A stretch of DNA of 24,522 bases from JAPEKQ01 sp964487295 (GTDB lineage Bacteria; Joyebacterota; Joyebacteria; Joyebacterales; Joyebacteraceae), in assembly GCA_964487295.1 (NCBI GenBank), contig CAZAQL010000035.1, positions 1 to 24,522 on the forward strand, in the 5' to 3' direction. Made by a program: the position numbers and the translations under genes. Below the pieces are notes generated by a model, which was given only the letters and a program-made list of their open reading frames with translations, had not been told where the DNA came from and did not search any database. Of this stretch, positions 14,805 to 21,328 are shown one piece after another (the stretch's first letter is position 1; each line of letters opens with the position of its first letter).

Positions 14805-16619
14805 TCAGCCGTCGAGCCCGCAGTACGTGTCGATCTGCTCCGTGAGCACCTTGACGCTCGCGTCCCAGAAGTCTCGGGAGCGGATGTCGATGCCGTAGCG
14901 GGACGCGATGTCGGCCGCCTTCCCCTCGCCCGTGCTTCTCAGAAGCTCCTTGTAGCGCGGCAGGAACGCCTCGCCCTCCTTGAGGTAGAGCGCGTAGACG
15001 CCCAGACCGAACAGGAGACCGAACGCGTAGGGGAAGTTGTAGAAGTTGTAGCCCTGGCTGTAGTAGTGGGGCTTGAGGAGCCACATGTACGGGTGCAGAT
15101 GCTCCCGGTCGAGCCCGTCGCCGTAGGTCTGGCGCTGCGCGTCGAGCATGAGTTCGCAGAACTCGTCGGCCGAGAGGTCGGCCTTCTCGCGCCGCTTCAC
15201 GACCTCGGTCTCGAAGAGGTAGCGCGAGTAGATGTCGACGATGACCTGCGCGGAGTCCATCAGCTGGTTCTCGAGGATGCCGAGCTGAGCCTCCGGCGGC
15301 GCGCTCTCGAGCGCGGCGTTGATGATGATGGTCTGACAGAAGATCGACGCCGTCTCGGCCAGCGTGCTCGGTGACCCCTGTCGGAGCATCGGGAGCCCGA
15401 CCTGGCAGTGGTTGTGGAACCCGTGTCCGAGCTCGTGCGCCAGCGTGCTCATCTGGTCGAAGCTGCCGTCGAAGTTTGCGAGGATGCGCGACTCGTCGAC
15501 TCCGGGGACGCGCATGCAGAACGCCCCGCCGACCTTGCCGTCACGCGGCTCGGCGTCGATCCAGTTCTTCTCGAACGCGTTCCTCGCGAAGTCGGCCATC
15601 TCACCGCTGAATGTCCCGAACTGCTCGACGATGTAGTCCCGCGCCTCGTCCCACGTGTAGGAGAGCTCGACGTCACCGACGGGCGCGAAGAGATCCCACC
15701 ACGGGAGCGCGTCCTTCCCGAGCTTCGCGGCCTTGCTCCGGAAGTAGCGCCGGAAGGCGGGGAAGGAGTCGCGCATCGACGCCAGAAGCGCGTCGAGCGT
15801 CTCGCGGTCGATCTTGTTGTTGTCGAGCGCGCTGTGAAGCACGTCCTCGCGGCCTCTGCGCTTGCACATGGTGATCGCCGTGCCCTTGACGCAGTTGAGA
15901 GCGAAGGCGACCGGCTCCTTGATCTGTGCCCAGCCCTTGAGCTCCGCCTCGTACGCGCGGTGCCTAACGTCCTCGCTGGGGTCATTGGCGAGGTTGCGGA
16001 CCATGGTCATCGGCAGCATCTCGGTCTGACCGCCTCGCGTGAACGGGACCTTCTGCTGGCTGGTGACCGTGCCCTGGAGCCGGTCCATGATGCCGCCGCC
16101 GGAGAGCAGGAGCTCGCTGGCGAGCTCCTCCATCTCGGGTGACATGCGGTACCGGCTCTCCTCGGCCGTGTCGATGAGCATCTGCCGGTGCTCCTCGAGC
16201 GTCTCGCTCATCCCGCTGAGCTTGTCGAGCACGGGCTCAAGCGAGCCGACCCACGCCTCGAAGAGGACGTAGATGTTGTGGAAGCGGACCGCGACGCGCT
16301 GGAAGGCGCTGTCCTCGCGGGCGGCCTCCTTGTTGTAGGAGTCGGTCGTCGTGAAGCTCGAGATGTACGCACCCACGGTCCGCATGAGGCGGATCGTCTC
16401 GTTCATCTCGTCGATGAGCGCGGTCATCGACGCGGCGATCGGACCGAGATCGTCCGGGACGGTCGGAAGCCGGCCGACGCCGGCCTCCCGCTCCATCTTC
16501 TCGAGGTTCTCAAGGCGCCGGCCGACCTCCGTCACGGCGTCCTTGAAGTCCTTGCCGTCGAGTCCCGAGTAAACGTTCGACAGGTCCCAGCGCGGCAGCT
16601 TCCCGTTGTCGTTGGCCAT
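14805..16619 (-). CDS. pepF: M3 family oligoendopeptidase F-type metallopeptidase
   Basis: This 604-residue zinc peptidase has the HELGH motif at His395-His399, with the third ligand Glu422 in TLAETAS. The N-terminal helical half (MANDNGKLPRWDLSNVYSGLD) is the usual opening of the PepF/M3B clan, and the C-terminus holds YYSQGYNFYNFPYAFG, a family mark. Length fits (about 600). No signal peptide is seen, so it should act in the cytoplasm on short peptides. ATG 16619 was chosen for GGAGGG 7 bases upstream; longer in-frame extensions run into the promoter region of the divergent gene. The DNRLRE gene follows after 119 bases, probably with its own control. Confidence 0.9.
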   Translation of the reverse strand: MANDNGKLPRWDLSNVYSGLDGKDFKDAVTEVGRRLENLEKMEREAGVGRLPTVPDDLGPIAASMTALIDEMNETIRLMRTVGAYISSFTTTDSYNKEAAREDSAFQRVAVRFHNIYVLFEAWVGSLEPVLDKLSGMSETLEEHRQMLIDTAEESRYRMSPEMEELASELLLSGGGIMDRLQGTVTSQQKVPFTRGGQTEMLPMTMVRNLANDPSEDVRHRAYEAELKGWAQIKEPVAFALNCVKGTAITMCKRRGREDVLHSALDNNKIDRETLDALLASMRDSFPAFRRYFRSKAAKLGKDALPWWDLFAPVGDVELSYTWDEARDYIVEQFGTFSGEMADFARNAFEKNWIDAEPRDGKVGGAFCMRVPGVDESRILANFDGSFDQMSTLAHELGHGFHNHCQVGLPMLRQGSPSTLAETASIFCQTIIINAALESAPPEAQLGILENQLMDSAQVIVDIYSRYLFETEVVKRREKADLSADEFCELMLDAQRQTYGDGLDREHLHPYMWLLKPHYYSQGYNFYNFPYAFGLLFGLGVYALYLKEGEAFLPRYKELLRSTGEGKAADIASRYGIDIRSRDFWDASVKVLTEQIDTYCGLDG

Positions 16620-16640
16620 CGGATTCCCTCCTACGTCCGG

Positions 16641-16669
16641 TTGAGGTATGTCAGAGCAAATGCTACCAT
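16641..16669 (+). promoter_or_regulatory. Candidate sigma-70 promoter for the DUF4097 gene
   Basis: TTGAGG (16641-16646) and TACCAT (16664-16669) are 17 bases apart. The leader would be about 170 bases and holds a small hairpin (CGGGGC/GCCCCG at 16812-16827) just before the ribosome binding site. It overlaps the leader of the divergent peptidase gene. The -35 box and spacing are identical to those of the promoter at 19477. Confidence 0.4.
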
Positions 16670-16846
16670 GACCGCCGTTCACACGAAACCCCCTGGACGT
16701 CGCGGCGGTCAGACGATGCGGCGGCACGGTCCGGCCGGCACGGGTTCGAAGGCCGCGCGGGATGCGGGGCGGACGGAACACGCATGATCTCTGATGTCCT
16801 GGAGGCCAGGGCGGGGCGACAGCCCCGGAAGCGAGAGGAGAGACCC

Positions 16847-17845
16847 ATGAGGGCGGGAGCTCTGCTTGCAGTCGCTCTGCTCGTCGCCGCGCTGAGCACG
16901 GCGGCGGCCGAGGAGAAGATCATCACGAAGAGCTACGACGAGACGTTCCAGGTAGGCGAGGGGGCGTCGATCTACGTCTCCCACGGCGACGGTGACGTGA
17001 CGGTCACGCCGTGGGACGAGAGCGAGATCCGCGTCGTCGTCCACTACGACGCCACCATCGACATGAAGGGCCTCTGGAAACAGACGGATTTCGAGGTCAC
17101 CTTCGAGCAGAACGGCGATGCTCTTCGCGTGATCGGCCGCGTTCCCGACGTGACCGGCTTCGGCTGGGTCCGGAGAACGACCCGGGCGTACACGTACGAG
17201 ATCTGGGCCCCCGCATCGACGGAGCTCGAACTCAAGGGAGACGACGGTGACGTTGGTGTCTCGGGCTGGCGAGAGTCCATCAACTGCTCGCTCGACGACG
17301 GTGACATCCGTCTCGCCGACGTCAACTGCGGCCACATCGACGTATCGATCGAGGACGGTGACACGCACCTCTCGGGCGTTCAGGCCGTTGTCCGCGTGAG
17401 CGGGGACGACGGCCGGATCGAGATCGACGACTGGACCGGCCCGCGAGCGCACATCGCGGTCGCCGACGGCGACGTTCGCATCTCAGGGGGCAGCGGGGAG
17501 GTCCACGTCACGCTCGACGACGGCGACCTCAGGATCGAGCGGTTCGATGGGGGGTCCGTCTCCGCGATGGGCGAGGACGGCGACATGCACGTCGAGCTCA
17601 TGACGCCGGGCTCCGTCGACGTCGAACTCGCGACCGACGACGGGGACGTGGATCTGCGGCTGCACCCCGACGTGTCCGCGATGCTCGCCATCGCCATGGA
17701 CGACGGCGACGTGAACATCTCACACCCCGGGCTCTCGAGCGTCGAGAAGATGCGTCACCGCTTCACAGGGACGCTCGGCGAGGGAGACGGCACGGTCGAC
17801 ATCCGCACGGCGGACGGCGATATCTTCGTCAGAGAGGCCGAGTAG
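16847..17845 (+). CDS. Secreted DUF4097-like beta-helix protein with DDGD repeats
   Basis: This 332-residue protein has a signal peptide (MRAGALLAVALLVAALSTAAA) and then a repetitive beta-rich body. About a dozen copies of D(D/E/A)GD followed by two to four alternating hydrophobic residues recur every 18-21 residues (LDDGDIRLAD, IEDGDTHLSG, LDDGDLRIER, TDDGDVDLRL). This is the pattern of DUF4097 'putative adhesin' proteins, which form a right-handed beta-helix, one turn per repeat. The acidic DGD turns could bind calcium; that is inference. Function is unknown; DUF4097 proteins are often near membrane-stress genes. ATG 16847 has GAGAGGAGA upstream; in-frame ATG 16784 lies before the signal peptide and is unlikely. 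Confidence 0.85.
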   Translation: MRAGALLAVALLVAALSTAAAEEKIITKSYDETFQVGEGASIYVSHGDGDVTVTPWDESEIRVVVHYDATIDMKGLWKQTDFEVTFEQNGDALRVIGRVPDVTGFGWVRRTTRAYTYEIWAPASTELELKGDDGDVGVSGWRESINCSLDDGDIRLADVNCGHIDVSIEDGDTHLSGVQAVVRVSGDDGRIEIDDWTGPRAHIAVADGDVRISGGSGEVHVTLDDGDLRIERFDGGSVSAMGEDGDMHVELMTPGSVDVELATDDGDVDLRLHPDVSAMLAIAMDDGDVNISHPGLSSVEKMRHRFTGTLGEGDGTVDIRTADGDIFVREAE

Positions 17846-17868
17846 CGCTCCACGGGAGCACGCACACG

Positions 17869-17907
17869 CGCGGGGCCGGTCGCGACGAGTTCGCGGTCGG
17901 CCCCGCG
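17869..17907. terminator. Long GC hairpin between convergent genes
   Basis: The arms at 17869-17885 and 17891-17907 make a 17-bp stem with two G-T wobbles and a 5-base loop (CGAGT). It lies between the DUF4097 stop and the DUF1648 stop. No T-run on either strand, so it may act as a bidirectional terminator or a 3'-end stabiliser. Confidence 0.55.
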
Positions 17908-17944
17908 TCCGTCGCACGGGCGAGGCCGGGTCGCGTGCGCTTCT

Positions 17945-18481
17945 CTACTCGGGGGGCGGGGCTTCACCGGGGTGGCGGGGGATGCGGGCGAACTGGCGGT
18001 AGAACCAGATGGTGCCGACGGCGACGACGCCGAGATAACCCCCGATCGTCCACCAGAAGAACTCCCCCAATGTCGGCGTGGATGTCGCGGCGAGGTTTGC
18101 GCGGAACAGAAGCTCCGCGAGGACGACCATGAACGCGAGCGTCGCGGCCGCCATCCAGAGGCAGAACGCGGCGACCTTCGTCCACGTCTCCTCGTGTCGC
18201 TCCGCGGCGAACCAGTAATCGCGATGCGGCATGTTGATCATCGACGTCGGTATTCGCTTCTGCAGGAAGACCGGCAGGAGCAGGATGATGAGCATGCCCA
18301 CCTCGGCGAGCGAGTACGTCGTGAAGAACGACCGTTTCGCTGACCAGCCGTCTGCCTCCATGCTCGCACCGAAGTTCGTCGCCATCCTCTCGGGCATGAG
18401 CGGGTAGTAGTGCTTCAGCTGGAACCCCGCGACGACGAGCAGGATGAGGATGACGAGAAGCATCGTGTTCGCGTTCTTCAT
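17945..18481 (-). CDS. DUF1648-domain membrane protein
   Basis: This 178-residue protein has four hydrophobic segments (about 8-24, 50-68, 103-125, 145-165). The DUF1648 signature is present between the first two: YYPLMPERMATNFGASMEADGWSAKRSFF at about residues 27-55, with the proline/arginine and DGW marks of the family. DUF1648 occurs in small integral membrane proteins, including SdpI-type immunity proteins; function here is unknown. ATG 18481 has GGAGG 5 bases upstream. An in-frame ATG at 18493 overlaps that ribosome binding site and is less likely. It follows the nucleoside phosphorylase after 107 bases with a short hairpin, so co-transcription is possible. Confidence 0.8.
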   Translation of the reverse strand: MKNANTMLLVILILLVVAGFQLKHYYPLMPERMATNFGASMEADGWSAKRSFFTTYSLAEVGMLIILLLPVFLQKRIPTSMINMPHRDYWFAAERHEETWTKVAAFCLWMAAATLAFMVVLAELLFRANLAATSTPTLGEFFWWTIGGYLGVVAVGTIWFYRQFARIPRHPGEAPPPE

Positions 18482-18588
18482 GGTTTCCTCCATCGGGCGA
18501 TTTCCCGGTCGATCGGCCCCGATTCAAGCGGTCCGGTCGTTGGGGGGCGTCGGGCGCCCCTCGGGCGCGACGGCACCTCCCCGTGCCG

Positions 18589-19356
18589 TCACAGCGCCAG
18601 GCAGGCCTCCGCGGCGAGCCGAAAGAGCTTCGCGCGGACCGATCCCTTGATGTGCCAGCTCCGGATGTCCCACTCCTCGCCGCTGACATCGTCCGCGCCG
18701 TAGAGGAGCTGCGCGAAGACGACGTCACGGAACTGCGCGACTGCGAAGAAGCCGGCAGCCTCCATCTCCACTGTCAGACATCCTTCCGCGCGCCGGAGCG
18801 CGACCTTCTCCGGTGTCTCGCGATAGAACCCGTCGGTCGTCCACGTTTTCCCGCACAGATACGGGACGCTGTGACGCTCGCAGGCTGCCCTGAGCGCCGC
18901 GACTCCGTCGGGGTGGGCCGCGACATCGCGGGAAGGCGGCGCGTAGTGGTACGAGAGCCCGTCGTCGCGCACGGCGGTCTCGGGGATCACGACGTGTCCG
19001 TAGGTGATCTCCCGGTCCAGGACGCCGGCGCTCCCGCACGCGATGAACTTGCGGCACCCGAACGCGATGGTCTCCTCAAGCATCGCTCCGGCGAAGGCGG
19101 ACGTGATGCCGGGGAGGAAGACGGCGAGCGGCTGGCCATCGATCTCGGTCTCGTAGACGGGGTGCCGGCCCATCTCCGACTTCATGCACGCGACCTCGCG
19201 GGCGCGCCCGGACTCGACGAGCTCATCGATGACCTCGCGGAAGAAGCAGACGACGCAGTGCTCGGGCACGTCGCACGCGGCGATCTGCTCCGCGGGCTCG
19301 ATGACGGCGCGCCGTGAGGGGTCGAACTCGAGGATGGGGTAGTCGCGTCGGTTCAT
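18589..19356 (-). CDS. Nucleoside phosphorylase (uridine/purine phosphorylase family)
   Basis: This 255-residue protein belongs to the PNP/UDP phosphorylase family, which splits nucleosides with phosphate to give base and ribose-1-phosphate. Visible marks are CGSAGVL (phosphate/ribose site, residues 107-113) and TVEMEAAGFFAVA (ribose-binding Glu-Met-Glu, residues 195-207). Length is normal. I start at ATG 19356 (MNRRDYPILEFDP); no clear ribosome binding site is seen there, so translation may be weak or leaderless. Longer frames upstream are proline-rich and not family-like. With the nucleoside hydrolase at 9392 the window holds two nucleoside-salvage enzymes, though they are not in one operon. 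Confidence 0.82.
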   Translation of the reverse strand: MNRRDYPILEFDPSRRAVIEPAEQIAACDVPEHCVVCFFREVIDELVESGRAREVACMKSEMGRHPVYETEIDGQPLAVFLPGITSAFAGAMLEETIAFGCRKFIACGSAGVLDREITYGHVVIPETAVRDDGLSYHYAPPSRDVAAHPDGVAALRAACERHSVPYLCGKTWTTDGFYRETPEKVALRRAEGCLTVEMEAAGFFAVAQFRDVVFAQLLYGADDVSGEEWDIRSWHIKGSVRAKLFRLAAEACLAL

Positions 19357-19442
19357 GGCGGAGACGATAGCGCAGGATGGTGCCGCGCGCCAGGGGTTTG
19401 GGGAGCGCGGGGGGACCCTCGCGGCGTCGGGAGTCACCGGGC

Positions 19443-19454
19443 CGAAGCGCTTCG
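19443..19454. promoter_or_regulatory. 12-bp perfect palindrome, possible operator
   Basis: CGAAGCGCTTCG is a perfect inverted repeat in the 208-bp gap between the divergent phosphorylase and FG-GAP genes. Its centre lies about 63 bases before the predicted transcription start, a position used by class I activators. A regulator binding there is inferred. Confidence 0.35.
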
Positions 19455-19476
19455 CGCGCTGCTCACCCGGCGGCGA

Positions 19477-19505
19477 TTGAGGCACAGCCGGATTACTGCT
19501 ATAAT
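19477..19505 (+). promoter_or_regulatory. Strong extended -10 promoter for the FG-GAP/two-component operon
   Basis: TTGAGG (19477-19482), a 17-base spacer, and a perfect TATAAT (19500-19505) preceded by TGC (TGn extended -10). It sits in an unusually AT-rich patch (about 19490-19540) for this GC-rich window. Transcription would begin near 19512, giving a leader of about 53 bases. This is the clearest promoter in the window. Confidence 0.65.
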
Positions 19506-19564
19506 ATGTACCGAATATTCCCCTATTCCTTCTACCGTACGGATGTCAGGAGCCTCCCGAGGAT

Positions 19565-21328
19565 ATGCCCAGTTCCCGCGTTCGCATCCCACACCCCCGC
19601 ACGCTTGTCGCTCTCGCGCTCGTCGCGGCGGCGGTCGTCACGGCGCTGGCCGGCGCCCGTGCTCCGCGGTACGCGTGGACGCGAGCACTCGGTGGGGCGC
19701 AGGACGGCAGCCGGAGGATCACGCTCCGCCCCGAGGGCCGCGTGTGGGACGGGCTCGAACTGCGGGAGTCGTTCCCCCGGTATCACAGCGGATCGCCGCT
19801 GTGCGGGCGCGATGACCGGGGCCGCCCGCTCATCGCCCTGTCGGACTACACCTACACGCTGCCCAAGCGGAGCATCAGGACCATCGTGATGGATGCGGCG
19901 GTTGACACGCTGCTCCTCATTGACGGTCACTGGCTCGTAACGCTCCTCACGCCCGGAGCGTCGGCTGAGGACACCGAGCTCCTTCTCTGGAGCCCCGAGC
20001 TGTCGTACAGACCCGTCGCCCACCCCGACCGCATCGATCCCGCGAAGCTCTTCCGCCACAACTACTCGCACTCGCTCAAGATCATCGACGCCGGGGTCTT
20101 CGACAGCGCGCTCGCGGCGACCGCGCGGGGCGACAGCGCCATCGTGCACACGCAGCTTCGCATCGTCGGGCTCAACAACGAGGAGCGGTCGCGGTTTCCC
20201 ATCCCGGTCAGATACACGGCCGATTCCGGGGTCCTCTTCGAGGCGGATGGAGAGAAGCTCGTTCTCATCGAGACCGACGGCGGCTATTCGGACGCCGACG
20301 TCTTCTATCTGCTCTTCGACCAACCAGCTCTGACCGACGGCGACGTCGTGCAGATCACGAGGGCGGGCAACATCGAGGGCAGCTACCGCGGGCTCTACAT
20401 TGTGGCCCCGGACCGTCCGGACACGCTCTGGTACCGGCAGATGGGGCTCTCGTGCCTGAGCCAGCATCTCGTCGATCTCGACCGCGACGGCGTCGACGAG
20501 ATCGTCATGGAGACCTACGCCGCCGAGAACGGCGTGAGCGGAAGCGGCACGACGGACGCCGGGTGCGCCTATGTCATCTGCATCGACCAGGGCGGGAACA
20601 TCCTCTGGAGAAAGCGCGTGACGGGCGTCTACCCGGGGACGCAGGCGGCGGCCGTCGACGTCACGGGCGACGGGGACCTCGAGGTCGTGGTCATCTGGTC
20701 GAGCGGCTTCCACGAGGAGCTCGGCGGCGTCGCCGTCATGGATGCGGAGGGCCGGACGCTCGCGGAGCGGCGAGATCTCGGCGGCCTCTATGCGATGTGC
20801 GTGGCCGACTTCGACGGCGATGGGGCGCTCGAGATCGCGACCGGCGGGCCGGCGGGCAGCGTCTACCTCCTGGACGGCGACCTTGAGATCGAGCGGGAGA
20901 TGGTGGACAGCACGCTTCTCATCCCTCTGCCGGACGGCATGTCACAGGAGGAGGCCGAGCTTCGGTACATGGGGACGGGCGCGCCGTGGCGGCGGCGCAT
21001 CATGCCCGCCGCGGCGGCCGACGTCACGGGCGACGGCGTGCCGGAGATCGTCGGCCTGGCGACGATGTGGTGCCGGTGGGACGTTCCGAAGGGGGCCATA
21101 CTCAGCGGGAGAAGCGAGATCGTCATGCTGGACGGTGACCTGAGCCCCGTTCTGCGTTGTTCCGTCACGGCGGCCCGGACGCGGATCGGAGCGTGCCCTG
21201 TCGACATGCCCGCGTCCATGAAGCTCGAGATGGCCGCGCTCGATCTGGACCGCGACGGCCGGGATGAACTCGTCGTGGGCACCCACGGCCACGGAATGCA
21301 CTTCTTCTCGGACGGGGAGGCGCCGTGA
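19565..21328 (+). CDS. Membrane-anchored FG-GAP repeat protein
   Basis: This 587-residue protein has a single hydrophobic segment near the N-terminus (LVALALVAAAVVTALAGA, residues about 17-34), either a signal peptide or an anchor, and then an extracytoplasmic body. At least five calcium-binding FG-GAP loops of the type D-x-D-x-D-G-x-x-E are seen: VDLDRDGVDE (303-312), VDVTGDGDLE (364), ADFDGDGALE (about 414), ADVTGDGVPE (about 485) and LDLDRDGRDE (about 559). Such loops build a beta-propeller. Start ATG 19565; the best ribosome binding site AGGAG (19548-19552) is 12 bases away, rather far. The stop overlaps the kinase start (TGATG), so it likely works with the kinase, for example as a co-sensor. 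That role is inference. Confidence 0.8.
   Translation: MPSSRVRIPHPRTLVALALVAAAVVTALAGARAPRYAWTRALGGAQDGSRRITLRPEGRVWDGLELRESFPRYHSGSPLCGRDDRGRPLIALSDYTYTLPKRSIRTIVMDAAVDTLLLIDGHWLVTLLTPGASAEDTELLLWSPELSYRPVAHPDRIDPAKLFRHNYSHSLKIIDAGVFDSALAATARGDSAIVHTQLRIVGLNNEERSRFPIPVRYTADSGVLFEADGEKLVLIETDGGYSDADVFYLLFDQPALTDGDVVQITRAGNIEGSYRGLYIVAPDRPDTLWYRQMGLSCLSQHLVDLDRDGVDEIVMETYAAENGVSGSGTTDAGCAYVICIDQGGNILWRKRVTGVYPGTQAAAVDVTGDGDLEVVVIWSSGFHEELGGVAVMDAEGRTLAERRDLGGLYAMCVADFDGDGALEIATGGPAGSVYLLDGDLEIEREMVDSTLLIPLPDGMSQEEAELRYMGTGAPWRRRIMPAAAADVTGDGVPEIVGLATMWCRWDVPKGAILSGRSEIVMLDGDLSPVLRCSVTAARTRIGACPVDMPASMKLEMAALDLDRDGRDELVVGTHGHGMHFFSDGEAP

Noticed and set aside
18569..18590. Hairpin GACGGCAC/GTGCCGTC as a terminator after the nucleoside phosphorylase
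   Set aside because: The 8-bp stem is perfect but it spans the stop codon and no T-run follows on the minus strand; kept only as a weak structure.
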